Of a DNA stretch of 64,000 nt, positions 54,276-64,000 are shown piece by piece; the first letter of the stretch is position 1, and the number at the start of each line of letters is the position of its first letter. The stretch is from Oxalobacteraceae sp. CFBP 13730 (GTDB lineage: Bacteria > Pseudomonadota > Gammaproteobacteria > Burkholderiales > Burkholderiaceae_D). The translations under genes and the position numbers were made by a program. Below the pieces are notes generated by a model. That model saw nothing but the letters and a program-made list of their open reading frames with translations, was not told the DNA's origin and made no database searches. The stretch covers positions 186,001-250,000 of the forward strand of contig JACYUQ010000001.1 of the NCBI GenBank assembly GCA_014841835.1, written 5' to 3'.

Positions 54276-54827
54276 TCAGCGGCGGCGTGCCATGGGCCCA
54301 GGTGAGAACACGTTCAGTGCGAGCCTGGCGCCGTACAGCACGATGAGCGTGCCGGCCAGGTCACCGATGAACATGACCACGAAGCCATGCCACAGATCCT
54401 GCCCGCCCGTTAGTGCGAACCAGACGTGGTGCATGGCCGGACTCATGACGGAAAACAGCAGCGCAAAGCAGAACAACCGCTGGCCGCTCATGCCGCGCAG
54501 CGAGGCACCGATGCCCGACGCCAGCAATGCGCGGTAGGCAAGGTATGGGGCCAGCGCCGACAGGATGCCGCCGATGAACGAGCGCAGTGGAGCATCCGGA
54601 AACATGTAGAAGAAGCAGATGCCCCATGACGCCAGCAGCAGGCCGATGGCGCCGGCTTCGGCAAACAGCAGAACGCTCAGCAGGCGCACCCCGGCAGGCA
54701 GATAGATCATGTTGATGCCGGGCGCAAACTCGAGGTGCGTAAACAAGACTTCGTTCAGCAGGATCGTGGCCAGGAACAGGATCGCGGTACCCGCGACCAA
54801 CGTACATTCAAACTGCAGCTGACGCAT
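54276..54827 (-). CDS. Integral membrane protein, MASE1-like
   Basis: 183-residue protein with about five to six membrane helices (VAGTAILFLATILLNEVLF; YLPAGVRLLSVLLFAEAGAI; FCFALLFSVMSPAMHHVWFAL). The stretch FAPGINMIYLPAGVRLL resembles the start of MASE1-type sensor domains, but no signalling output domain is attached. Role unknown. The following 182-bp gap (54094–54275) shows no gene. Confidence 0.65.
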   Translation of the reverse strand: MRQLQFECTLVAGTAILFLATILLNEVLFTHLEFAPGINMIYLPAGVRLLSVLLFAEAGAIGLLLASWGICFFYMFPDAPLRSFIGGILSALAPYLAYRALLASGIGASLRGMSGQRLFCFALLFSVMSPAMHHVWFALTGGQDLWHGFVVMFIGDLAGTLIVLYGARLALNVFSPGPMARRR

Positions 54828-54917
54828 GACCGGGAGGCTTTCGTTACAATGTCAATACATTGGACAGACGCAGGATTATAAGCGGGCAGTTATTATCTGC
54901 GGCGCGCAGGTCTGCGA

Positions 54918-54950
54918 TTGACACCGGTGCAATCAATATTATCCATATTG
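54918..54950 (+). promoter_or_regulatory. Promoter/operator candidate of the MarR-like gene
   Basis: TTGACA (54918–54923) is followed by a perfect dyad CAATAT-tatcc-ATATTG (54934–54939 and 54945–54950), overlapping where the −10 would fall. It lies 15 bp before the start codon and fits autoregulation by a winged-helix repressor. No clean −10 is visible. Confidence 0.45.
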
Positions 54951-54964
54951 GGTATGGGAACTCG

Positions 54965-55330
54965 ATGAGTCACGATAAATCAACAACGCGACCGGCTGAT
55001 ATCTACCTGCGCTTCCTGCATCTGGTCGATGCCTTGCGCACGTTGCCCACGCTGGGTCCGCTGGACGCGCGCGAAGAGCGCGTGCTCACCGTTGTCGCCC
55101 GCGCAGCGCAAGCACATCAGCGCCTCTCCGTACGCGACCTGATGGCGCAGGAACACCTGGGCGCGCCCGCCACCATCCATGCGCGGGTCACGGCGATGCG
55201 CAAGAAAGGCTGGCTGACGCTCGCCGACACCGAAGACACCCGGCGCAAGCAGGTCGACCTCACGCCGGCCGCGCTGGCGTATTTCGATGAACTGTCCGGC
55301 CTGCTGGTGAAGGCGGCCGAGGGTCGCTAA
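54965..55330 (+). CDS. MarR-like winged-helix regulator
   Basis: 121-residue protein with a winged-helix fold. LSVRDLMAQEHLGAPATIHARVTAMRKKGWL is the recognition-helix region and LADTEDTRRKQVDLTPAALAYF the wing, as in MarR proteins. The N-terminal helix is short. It lies next to rarA and overlaps its end by 4 bp on the opposite strand. Regulon and ligand unknown; an operator-like dyad sits just upstream. Confidence 0.8.
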   Translation: MSHDKSTTRPADIYLRFLHLVDALRTLPTLGPLDAREERVLTVVARAAQAHQRLSVRDLMAQEHLGAPATIHARVTAMRKKGWLTLADTEDTRRKQVDLTPAALAYFDELSGLLVKAAEGR

Positions 55331-56628
55331 CGGCGTGCTTCGTCGTCCAGCCCGCGCAGCCACGCCATCTTTTCGGCGATCTTGGTCTCGATCCCGCGCG
55401 GCACCGGCTGGTACCAGCCGGGCTCGGGCATGTCGTACGGCAGATAGGTCTCGCCTGCCGCATACGCGTTCGGCTCATCGTGCGCATACCGGTAATCGTG
55501 ACCGTAGCCCAGTTCTTTCATGAGCTTGGTCGGCGCATTGCGCAAGTGGACCGGCACTTCGCGCGACTTGTCCTTGCGTACGAATGCCATCGCCGCATTG
55601 AACGCGTTGTAGCCAGCATTGCTCTTGGCGGCAATCGCCAGATAGATCACTGCCTGACCCAGTGCCAGCTCGCCTTCGGGCGAGCCCAGCCGCTCGTAGG
55701 TGGCGGCGGCATCATTGGCCAGCTGGATCGCACGCGGATCGGCAATGCCGATGTCTTCCCAGGCCATGCGCACGATGCGGCGCGACAGGTATTTGGCGTC
55801 GGCCCCGCCGTCGAGCATCCGGCACAGCCAGTACAGCGCGGCATCCGGGTGCGAACCGCGCACCGATTTATGCAGCGCCGAGATCTGGTCGTAGAAATTG
55901 TCGCCCCCCTTGTCGAAGCGGCGCACGTTCAGCGTCAGCGCATTCTCGACGAAGTCGGCCGTGATGTGCGTGATGCCGGCCGTGTCGCTGGACGTCTTCG
56001 TTTGCTCGAGCAGGTTCAGGAAGCGGCGCGCGTCGCCGTCGGCGTAGCCGATCAGCGTGTCGATGGCGACCTCGTCAAATTCGAGGTGCTGCAGCACGGA
56101 TTCTTTGGCACGCGCCAGCAACTGGCGCAGCTCGTCATCGGTGAGTGCCTTGAGCGTGTACACCTGCGAGCGCGACAGCAGTGCCGAATTGACCTCGAAC
56201 GACGGGTTCTCGGTGGTGGCACCGATCAGCGTGACCAGCCCGCTTTCGACGAACGGCAGCAACGCGTCCTGCTGCGATTTGTTGAAGCGGTGGATTTCGT
56301 CGATGAACAGGATCGTGTGCTTGCCACGCGCCAGATACTGCTCGGCCTGGTCGATCGACGCGCGGATATCCTTCACGCCCGACAGCACCGCCGACAAGGC
56401 GATGAATTCGCAGTCGAACGCGTACGCGGTCAGGCGCGCCAGCGTGGTCTTGCCCACGCCAGGCGGGCCCCACAGGATCATCGAATGGGGCTTGCCCGAC
56501 TTGAAGACCAGGTTCAGCGGCTTGCCGGGGCCCAGCAGATGGCTCTGCCCCACGACCTCGTCGATGGTGCGCGGGCGCAGGGCTTCGGCCAGCGGCGCCG
56601 CCGGTTCGGTTTTGAACAGGTCATCCAC
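55327..56628 (-). CDS. rarA: Replication-associated recombination protein RarA (MgsA)
   Basis: 433-residue AAA+ ATPase of the RarA/MgsA/WRNIP1 family, acting at stalled replication forks with RecA and SSB. It shows Walker A (WGPPGVGKTTLARL), Walker B (ILFIDEIHRFNKSQQDALL), sensor 1 (LIGATTENPSFEV), and sensor 2 (GYADGDARRFLNLLE). The C-terminal domain, typical of the family, begins DALYW-like HPDAALYWLCRMLDGG and includes SKSNAGY-like AAKSNAGYNAF. It is followed upstream by lolA with an 18-bp gap; this order, lolA–rarA–serS, is usual in Burkholderiales. Confidence 0.95.
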   Translation of the reverse strand: MDDLFKTEPAAPLAEALRPRTIDEVVGQSHLLGPGKPLNLVFKSGKPHSMILWGPPGVGKTTLARLTAYAFDCEFIALSAVLSGVKDIRASIDQAEQYLARGKHTILFIDEIHRFNKSQQDALLPFVESGLVTLIGATTENPSFEVNSALLSRSQVYTLKALTDDELRQLLARAKESVLQHLEFDEVAIDTLIGYADGDARRFLNLLEQTKTSSDTAGITHITADFVENALTLNVRRFDKGGDNFYDQISALHKSVRGSHPDAALYWLCRMLDGGADAKYLSRRIVRMAWEDIGIADPRAIQLANDAAATYERLGSPEGELALGQAVIYLAIAAKSNAGYNAFNAAMAFVRKDKSREVPVHLRNAPTKLMKELGYGHDYRYAHDEPNAYAAGETYLPYDMPEPGWYQPVPRGIETKIAEKMAWLRGLDDEARR

Positions 56629-56646
56629 GGCGCTCTCCGGTGCGGC

Positions 56647-57282
56647 TTACTGGTTGACGACGTCGGCGCCCTTGGGCGTCTCGAACTTGAATTGCTGCGC
56701 GCCCAGGGCGGGGTTACGCTGGAAGTTCGTGAAGGTCAGGCGCGAGGTCTGGCCGAACGTGTCCTTCAGTTCCATCGCCAGCGGCACGCCGCCCTTCAGG
56801 CCGATGCTGATCTGTTCGAACGACGTGTCCTTGGCTTTCGGGACGGCGTTGAGCCACTCCATGCCATCGCGCTCGCCGGCTTCGCTGAGCGTGAAGTTTT
56901 CTTCCAGCTTGTTGCTGCCAAACAGGATGGCAGCAGGGGACGAGCCCAGTGCGTTGCCGAGTTTGCGCACGGTGACCTGGTTCAGGTCCTTGTCGTAGAT
57001 ATACAGCTGGTCGCCATCGGCTTGCAGGACTTGCTCATACGGCTTCTGGTAGGTCCAGATGAATTTGCCGGGGCGGGCAAAGACGAAGCTGCCGCTCGAT
57101 GCGGGGTTGACCTTACCGGTCTTGGATTTGCCCAGCTGTTGCTGGGTAAATTCGCCCTTGGCCGACTTGGTGCTGGCGACGAAGGATTTGAATTGGTCGA
57201 GTGCGGCGGCGCTGGCGATGCTCGAGAACGCGAAGGCGCTTGTGGCCAGCAGTGCGGCGATGGTGAATTTGGTTGCTTGCAT
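56647..57282 (-). CDS. lolA: Outer-membrane lipoprotein carrier protein LolA
   Basis: 211-residue periplasmic chaperone carrying lipoproteins from LolCDE to LolB. A signal peptide (about 1–26, [17 protein letters not shown]) precedes a LolA fold: [41 protein letters not shown] (the aromatic/Arg-type start of the barrel) and [15 protein letters not shown]. Downstream of ftsK in the same direction, with a 118-bp gap. Confidence 0.93.
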   Translation of the reverse strand: MQATKFTIAALLATSAFAFSSIASAAALDQFKSFVASTKSAKGEFTQQQLGKSKTGKVNPASSGSFVFARPGKFIWTYQKPYEQVLQADGDQLYIYDKDLNQVTVRKLGNALGSSPAAILFGSNKLEENFTLSEAGERDGMEWLNAVPKAKDTSFEQISIGLKGGVPLAMELKDTFGQTSRLTFTNFQRNPALGAQQFKFETPKGADVVNQ

Positions 57283-57400
57283 GCGGAGGTCCTGTTCTTG
57301 TTTTTGGGCCTGCGTTGGCAGGTTGAACGCGTGGACGGCACAGCCGCCTCGCCGGCCTCGTCCACCCTACAGCAGAGAAAGCTTGCAGTCGGCGCTACGC

Positions 57401-59899
57401 TTATTCCGCGCTGGCTGCCGGCACCAGGATGTCGCGGTTGCCGTTCGACTGCATTGGCGAGACGACGCCGCTGTTTTCCATCTGTTCCAGCAGGCGCGCA
57501 GCGCGGTTGTAGCCGATGCGCAGGTGACGCTGGACCAGAGAGATCGATGCGCGGCGGTTCTTGAGCACCACCTGCACCGCCTGGTCGTACAGCGCGTCGG
57601 CCTCGCCGCCGCCTTCGCCTGGCGCAGCCCCGTCAGCGGCGCCGCCTTCTTCCAGCGTGCCCCCTTCGAGGATGCCTTCAATATAGTTCGGCTCGCCCAG
57701 CGATTGCAGATGTTTTACAACTCGATGCACTTCTTCGTCGGACACGAACGCCCCGTGCACGCGCACCGGCAGGCCCGTACCCGGCGGCATGTACAGCATG
57801 TCGCCCATGCCAAGCAGTGCTTCGGCGCCCATCTGGTCGAGAATGGTGCGCGAGTCGATCTTGGACGAGACCTGGAAGGCAATGCGGGTCGGAATGTTCG
57901 CTTTGATCAGGCCAGTGATGACGTCGACCGACGGGCGCTGCGTCGCCAGGATCAGGTGGATGCCGGCCGCGCGCGCCTTCTGCGCGATACGGGCGATCAG
58001 CTCTTCGACCTTTTTACCGACGACCATCATCAGGTCGGCCAGCTCGTCGATGATGATGACGATGGTCGGCAGCTTCTCGAGCGGCTCAGGATTGTCCGGC
58101 ATGATCGAGAACGGATTCGGGATGTGTTCTTCGCGCTTGTCGGCCTCGAGGATCTTATTGTTGTAGCCGGCGAGATTCCTCACGCCGAGCTTGCTCATGA
58201 GCTTGTAGCGGCGCTCCATCTCGTTGACGGCCCAGTTCAGTGCGTGGCCCGCCTGACGCATGTCGGTCACGACCGGCGCGAGCAGGTGCGGAATGCCTTC
58301 GTACACCGACATCTCGAGCATCTTCGGGTCGATCAGGATCAGGCGCACATCGGCCGGATCGGATTTGTACAGCAGCGACAGGATGGTGGCGTTGATGCCG
58401 ACCGATTTACCGGAACCGGTGGTACCCGCCACCAGCAGGTGGGGCATCTTGGCCAGATCGGCCACCACCGGCTTGCCGGCGATGTCCTTGCCCAGTGCCA
58501 CGGTCAGGCTCGACGCACTGTCGCCGTACACCTTGGAGCCGACGATTTCGGACAGACGCACGATCTGGCGTTTCGGGTTTGGCAGCTCGAGCGCCATGTA
58601 GTTCTTGCCGGGGATCGTTTCCACGACGCGGATCGAGGTCAGCGACAGCGAACGCGCCAGGTCACGCGCCAGGTTGACGATCTGGCTGCCCTTCACGCCG
58701 GTGGCCGGCTCGATTTCGTAGCGCGTGACGACCGGGCCCGGATAGGCGGCCACGACCTTGGCATCGACGCCGAAGTCGGACAGTTTCTTTTCGATGAGGC
58801 GGCTGGTGAATTCCAGCGTCTCGACGCTGACCGTTTCAGTTACGGGCGGGGCTTCATCGAGCAACGCCAGTGGCGGCAGGCCGGTATCGCCCCGGTGATC
58901 GGCAAACAACGGCGTCTGGCGCTCTTTTTCGGCGCGCTCGGACTTGGGCACGCTGACCATCTGCGGCTCGATCTTGATCGGCTGCAGCGTGGGCTGCGCA
59001 TTTGGCGCGGCATTGGGAACGACGCCCGGCGCTACACTGGGCGCTGACGCTGCCGTCGACTTGGCCATGGAAACCGGCGCCGACGGCATGTCGAGCGACG
59101 GCTCGGCCTTGACGACGGGAATCGGCTCGTTCGAATGCTTTTCGGTGAACCTGGCGCGGCCATGATCGACAACCTCGTCGCGCTTGACGGCCGCCACTTC
59201 GCCCTGCTTGCGGTCTTCGATGTCTTCCATGCGCAGACGGAACCAGTCGAATGCGTCGTCGAACACGCCGCCGATACGCTCGGCCACGGCCAGCCACGAC
59301 ACCTGGAAGAACAGCGAGAATCCCAGGCCGAACAACAGCAACAGCAGCAAGGTGGCGCCGGTGGCACCGAACGTGACCTGGCTGGCGTGCCCGAGCAGTT
59401 GCCCCAGCACGCCGCCCGGCGCGCGCGGCAGTTCGACGTCCCACGACCACATGCGCAGGTATTCGAGGCCGACGCTGCCGGCGAACATCAGCGCAAAACC
59501 GATCCAGCGGACATAGATTTCGCCGTGATGTACGGGTTCGGCCGCCGCGGCGGTGCCGAGCTTGTCGGTCAGGCGGCGCCAGCCGCGCCAGACCTGGCGC
59601 AGGAAGATGACGCTCCACCACCAGGCGGAAAAGCCGAAAATGAACAGCAGCAGGTCGGACAGCCAGGCACCGGCACGCCCGCCCAGGTTGTCGATGCGGG
59701 GCACCGAATTGGCGTGCGACCAGCCGGGATCGCCCTTGCTGTAGCTGATAAGGATCAGGACGAAATAAAGGAACGCGACGGCGCCGGCGATCCAGCGCGC
59801 TTCGGACAGCAGGCGCGACAGGCGGCCTGGCAGCGGCGCGCGGGCCGTTTGCTTGGTGCGGGTATATCCGGAGGTGGCGGCTGGACTATTCTTGCTCAT
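57401..59899 (-). CDS. ftsK: DNA translocase FtsK
   Basis: 832-residue septal DNA translocase that pumps chromosome ends and activates XerCD at dif. Order: N-terminal membrane domain with about four to five helices (about 35–215), a Pro/Ala/Val linker (about 230–370), the α/β motor with Walker A ([13 protein letters not shown]) and Walker B ([17 protein letters not shown]), and the γ winged-helix at the end that reads KOPS ([21 protein letters not shown]). ATG at 59899 is preferred to a GTG at 59908; neither has a good ribosome site. Divergent from trxB. Confidence 0.95.
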   Translation of the reverse strand: MSKNSPAATSGYTRTKQTARAPLPGRLSRLLSEARWIAGAVAFLYFVLILISYSKGDPGWSHANSVPRIDNLGGRAGAWLSDLLLFIFGFSAWWWSVIFLRQVWRGWRRLTDKLGTAAAAEPVHHGEIYVRWIGFALMFAGSVGLEYLRMWSWDVELPRAPGGVLGQLLGHASQVTFGATGATLLLLLLFGLGFSLFFQVSWLAVAERIGGVFDDAFDWFRLRMEDIEDRKQGEVAAVKRDEVVDHGRARFTEKHSNEPIPVVKAEPSLDMPSAPVSMAKSTAASAPSVAPGVVPNAAPNAQPTLQPIKIEPQMVSVPKSERAEKERQTPLFADHRGDTGLPPLALLDEAPPVTETVSVETLEFTSRLIEKKLSDFGVDAKVVAAYPGPVVTRYEIEPATGVKGSQIVNLARDLARSLSLTSIRVVETIPGKNYMALELPNPKRQIVRLSEIVGSKVYGDSASSLTVALGKDIAGKPVVADLAKMPHLLVAGTTGSGKSVGINATILSLLYKSDPADVRLILIDPKMLEMSVYEGIPHLLAPVVTDMRQAGHALNWAVNEMERRYKLMSKLGVRNLAGYNNKILEADKREEHIPNPFSIMPDNPEPLEKLPTIVIIIDELADLMMVVGKKVEELIARIAQKARAAGIHLILATQRPSVDVITGLIKANIPTRIAFQVSSKIDSRTILDQMGAEALLGMGDMLYMPPGTGLPVRVHGAFVSDEEVHRVVKHLQSLGEPNYIEGILEGGTLEEGGAADGAAPGEGGGEADALYDQAVQVVLKNRRASISLVQRHLRIGYNRAARLLEQMENSGVVSPMQSNGNRDILVPAASAE

Positions 59900-60109
59900 T
59901 GCAGGCACTACTAGGTAACTACGTGGTAAGTACGAATCGGCTATCCGGACATTCTAAGCGATATACGCTCGCGCCGGCCCCACGATTCATGTCCGCGCGC
60001 TGCATCGTCTATAATCTGCCCTCTTTCGCACACCCCGACCGGCGCCCGCGTGGGCCTTGATTCTTCTCAAGCCGCCCCCAATTGCCGTGTGTCTATTAAC
60101 AATCATTGA

Positions 60110-61087
<978 letters not shown>

Positions 61088-61110
61088 ATCCTCACCAGGA
61101 ACCGCATTCG

Positions 61111-61779
61111 ATGGCGCTCATGAAAGACTTCGCCGAGCTCAAGGGCTTGCGCGACCAGCTCAAGGAAACCGAGCGCGTGCGCGCCATCGAACAGGCCGAG
61201 CGTGAACAGCGCGAACGCCTGGCACGCGAACGGGCCGTTGAATTTCGCAGCTCGATGCAGGGCGTGCGCAAGCTGCCCGAATCCGATCGCTACGTGCACC
61301 GCCCGGTGTACGTCGCCCCGAACCGCGACCTGCGCAAGGGGCCGGTACTGTCTGCCGCCGAAGAAACCGAGGCCGTCCTGCGTGAATCGCTGTCGGATGA
61401 ATTCGACGTTGAAGGCATGCTCGACGAAGATCCGGCCCTCAGCTATTCGCGCGATGGCGTCGGCCCGGACGTCGTGCGCAAGTTGCGCAAACGCCACTGG
61501 CCGATCCAGGACGAACTCGACCTGCATGGCCTGAATCGCGACGCCGCGCGCGACGCCCTCACCGACTTTTTGCACCGCGCCAACCGGCGCGGCGTCCGCT
61601 GCGTGCGCATCATCCACGGGATCGGCTACGGCTCCCCGGGTGGCGCCCCGGTGCTGCGTGGGATCGTGCACAGCTGGCTGGTACAAAAAAACGAAGTGAT
61701 TGCCTTTTGCGCGGCCGGCCGCTCCGACGGCGGCCATGGCGCGCTGATCGCGCTGTTGCGCGCTGCGCTGCTGGAATAA
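61111..61779 (+). CDS. Smr-domain protein (MutS2-like C-terminal nuclease domain)
   Basis: 222-residue protein. A charged coiled-coil N terminus (LKETERVRAIEQAEREQRERL) precedes a C-terminal Smr domain (about 140–215) with LDLHGLNRDAARDALTDFL and the HGIGYGSPGGAPVLRGIVHSWL stretch that corresponds to the Smr HGxG motif. Smr domains nick or bind DNA or RNA; stand-alone YdaL/SmrA-like proteins are reported to act on nucleic acids, including collided ribosomes for SmrB-type. Here the role is not determined. Start preceded by AGGAA. Confidence 0.88.
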   Translation: MALMKDFAELKGLRDQLKETERVRAIEQAEREQRERLARERAVEFRSSMQGVRKLPESDRYVHRPVYVAPNRDLRKGPVLSAAEETEAVLRESLSDEFDVEGMLDEDPALSYSRDGVGPDVVRKLRKRHWPIQDELDLHGLNRDAARDALTDFLHRANRRGVRCVRIIHGIGYGSPGGAPVLRGIVHSWLVQKNEVIAFCAAGRSDGGHGALIALLRAALLE

Positions 61780-61929
61780 TGCCCGTCTGTATGGGTAATG
61801 CAACATGGCTGTGTAACAATTGCAATGTTCGTGTTTGCAGTGCCGACGCCTTTCGCAGGTTGATTGTAGAATTCTTCTCGGCCGGTCTTTTCCCGGTCAT
61901 TCGACTAGGGGTGGTGTGATTTGAAGGCA

Positions 61930-64000
61930 ATGCAAGCGGTCATCATGGAGCATGGGCAACGGGTCGACTTGTCGTCCTGCGCCGACGAGCCGATTCATAT
62001 CCCGGGCTCGATCCAGCCCCATGGCGCAATCCTGTTCTTTACCGAAGATGCACGTCTGGCCGGCTGGAGCGAAAACGCGCCCGGCATGCTCGGCGTCACA
62101 CCACAACTGGGCCTGTCGCTCGATGCGCTGGCCCTCCCGGTGGCCGCCTTCGACGCCATCACCGACTGCATCGCCGCACTGCACGACGACGATGCCGGCC
62201 CGATCGTGGCCGGCGTGTCCATTGGCGCTGCCGAATACGATTGTGTCGTGCACACCGCCCACGGGCGCGTTACCGCCGAATTCGAATTGCGCGAGGCGTC
62301 GACCGAAGAAGTGTCGCAGTTCGCCGTCAAGGCGCACAGCTCGATCGACCGGCTGCGCCGCCAGAAAACCATCGAAGGACTGCTCAGCGTCGCCGTGACC
62401 CAGGTGCGTGATTTCACCGGCTTCGACCGCGTGATGGCGTACCGTTTCCGCGCTGACGACAGCGGCGATGTGGTGGCCGAAAGCCGGCGCGACGACCTGG
62501 TCCCGTACATCGGCCAGCGCTACCCGGCCGGCGACATCCCGGCCCAGGCGCGCCGTCTGTACACGCTCAACACGCTGCGCATGATCGGCGACATGGATTA
62601 CACCGCCGTGCCGCTGTGCGGCGCACCGGGTGCCCTGCCGCTGGACATGAGCTTTGCCGTGCTGCGCAGCGTCTCGCCGGTGCACATCGAATACCTGAAG
62701 AACATGCACGTGATGGCATCGATGAGCGTGTCGATCGTCATCAACGGGCGCCTGTGGGGCCTGATCGCCTGCCATCACATGTCGAAGAAGCTGGTGCCGT
62801 ACGCGGTGCGCCTGGCGGCCGACGTGCTGGCGCAGGTGATGGCCTCGACCATCCTCAGCATCGAAGCGCGCGCCGACGCCACGCTCGCCGAGCAGTCGGC
62901 GCGCGTGCGCACGGGCATCGTCGAATCGCTGCTGCTGGACGACGATCCGCTCGACGCGCTGGGCGAGCACAGCAAGTCACTGATGGCCGCTGCCGGCGCC
63001 CAGGCAATGATCGTTGCGCAGCACGGCAAGGTGGCTGTGCACGGCGAACTGGCGCCGGAACTGGCCAAGGCCATCATTGCGTCGCTGCCCGACAACCAGC
63101 ACGATTTGCTGGTGCGCGAAGGCAAACAGGAATGGCCCGAGTCGCTTCAGGAACAACTGGGAAAGTGGGTCGGCATGCTGGCCCTGCCCTTCGATCCGAT
63201 GGGCCAGGGCTGGTGCGTGCTGCTGCGCGTCGAACAGATCGAAACCGTGGCCTGGGGCGGTCGCCCTGAAAAGATTGCCATCTTCGGCCCGCTGGGCGAA
63301 CGCCTGACGCCACGCGGCTCGTTCGATGCCTGGCACGAAACGGTGCGCAATCGCGCGCACCCGTGGGAACCGACCGTGCTGGGCAATGCCCGCCTGACGC
63401 TGGCCGAACTGGTGCGCGCGATGAACTCGCACCGCTCGCAAACCGAGGCCACCCGCGCGCAACTGCTGGCCATGCTCGGGCATGACCTGCGCGATCCGCT
63501 GCACTCGATCAATATGGCCGGCATGGTCCTGGAACGCACCGGCAACGGCGGCGGCAATGGCCAGCCGACGCTGGGCAAGCGCATCCAGTCATCGACCAAC
63601 CGCATGCAGCGCATGATCAGCCAGGTGCTGGACATGAGCCGGATCGACAGTGGCATGGGGCTGGGCGTGTCGCTCGTGCCGGTCGACCTGAAGGAATTGC
63701 TGGTCGACCTGATGGACGAGGCGCGCATGGCGTACCCGTCGATCCCGCTCGACCTGATCTGCGACGACGAGGCCACCGTCAAGGCCGACAGTGGCCGGCT
63801 GGGCCAGGTGTTGTCGAACCTGATGAGCAATGCGCGTCACCATGGTGAGCCCGGCACGCCGGTGACCGTGTGCCTGCGCGCCAACGAGCGCGATGCATCG
63901 GTCGAAGTCGCCAATGCCGGTCAGGCAATCGCGCCCGAGACGGTGGCCACGTTGTTCAATCCGTTCAAGCGCGCGTCGATGAACAATCCGCGCAACCGCA
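61930..64000 (+). CDS. Bacteriophytochrome histidine kinase (BphP), truncated by the window end
   Basis: At least 690 residues, still open at the right edge. Order: PAS with the biliverdin-attachment Cys17 in SSCADEPIHIPGSIQPHG; GAF (about 135–310) with RYPAGDIPAQARRLYTLNT (the pigment-contacting Asp) and the SPVHIEYLKNMHV chromophore-pocket stretch; PHY; then HisKA with phospho-His in MLGHDLRDPLHS, and the start of HATPase (QVLSNLMSNARHHG). A red/far-red light sensor kinase. ATG at 61930 has GAAGG upstream; 61945 is an alternative. No haem oxygenase (BphO) or response regulator is within the window. Confidence 0.93.
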   Translation, partial: MQAVIMEHGQRVDLSSCADEPIHIPGSIQPHGAILFFTEDARLAGWSENAPGMLGVTPQLGLSLDALALPVAAFDAITDCIAALHDDDAGPIVAGVSIGAAEYDCVVHTAHGRVTAEFELREASTEEVSQFAVKAHSSIDRLRRQKTIEGLLSVAVTQVRDFTGFDRVMAYRFRADDSGDVVAESRRDDLVPYIGQRYPAGDIPAQARRLYTLNTLRMIGDMDYTAVPLCGAPGALPLDMSFAVLRSVSPVHIEYLKNMHVMASMSVSIVINGRLWGLIACHHMSKKLVPYAVRLAADVLAQVMASTILSIEARADATLAEQSARVRTGIVESLLLDDDPLDALGEHSKSLMAAAGAQAMIVAQHGKVAVHGELAPELAKAIIASLPDNQHDLLVREGKQEWPESLQEQLGKWVGMLALPFDPMGQGWCVLLRVEQIETVAWGGRPEKIAIFGPLGERLTPRGSFDAWHETVRNRAHPWEPTVLGNARLTLAELVRAMNSHRSQTEATRAQLLAMLGHDLRDPLHSINMAGMVLERTGNGGGNGQPTLGKRIQSSTNRMQRMISQVLDMSRIDSGMGLGVSLVPVDLKELLVDLMDEARMAYPSIPLDLICDDEATVKADSGRLGQVLSNLMSNARHHGEPGTPVTVCLRANERDASVEVANAGQAIAPETVATLFNPFKRASMNNPRNR

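Noticed and set aside
55480..57564. 694-residue plus-strand frame across rarA and lolA
   Set aside because: It is antisense to two well-identified core genes and shows no motif.

Overview
The window looks like chromosomal DNA of a betaproteobacterium of the order Burkholderiales, most likely an Oxalobacteraceae member of the Massilia/Telluria type. The evidence is the high GC content with GC-rich third positions, the core block serS–rarA–lolA–ftsK with divergent trxB, the Burkholderiales-type porin and TctDE/TctC set, a bacteriophytochrome, and a secreted M4 protease. The genus is an inference from gene content. I see no prophage, no insertion sequence and no CRISPR array.

Layout. 0–3.3 kb: an MltD-like lytic transglycosylase and an RhlE-type DEAD-box helicase with a long leader. 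3.4–14 kb: selD, an NhaR-type LysR regulator divergent from a TerC-family membrane protein, a tightly coupled egtD–egtB–yihY operon (ergothioneine), and, divergent from egtD, a PhnD/C/E-like ABC importer resembling the putative selenate importer family, followed by an orphan LolD-like ATPase. Selenium and trimethylhistidine-thiol genes therefore sit together. 14–22.3 kb: small DNA-binding proteins, an AI-2E family permease, a divergent Ppx/GppA phosphatase, a diguanylate-cyclase-like protein with a ruined GGDEF motif, ExoD, an AspT/YidE-type transporter, and a PAS-GGDEF protein.

22.5–28.7 kb: a tricarboxylate uptake and sensing locus: TctC-like binding protein and porin on the minus strand, tctDE on the plus strand, then a CitMHS citrate carrier. 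Two near-identical elements (tandem CTGAAAG repeats 11 bp apart, then TATAGT) sit before the porin and before the carrier and are probably TctD sites. 28.7–35.8 kb: a spermidine-synthase-like protein, a large CHASE-PAS-GGDEF-EAL protein, and a run of very small proteins including a 45-aa membrane protein and a 37-aa lysine-rich protein. 35.8–45 kb: envelope enzymes (L,D-transpeptidase, M23 peptidase, M4 protease, YpfJ-type metallopeptidase), a zinc alcohol dehydrogenase, a methyltransferase and a CPA1 antiporter.

45.1–52.4 kb: a REP-like repeat array, then two identical tRNA-Ser(CGA) genes about 6.9 kb apart. They bracket a block with a ParA-like protein that has lost its P-loop, a small conserved-looking protein, a pta–ackA–RRM-like operon, a DASS carboxylate carrier, a decayed acetyltransferase and a bile-acid-symporter-family protein. 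52.5–64 kb: serS, two small membrane proteins, a MarR-like regulator, rarA, lolA, ftsK, trxB, an Smr-domain protein and a bacteriophytochrome histidine kinase that runs off the right end.
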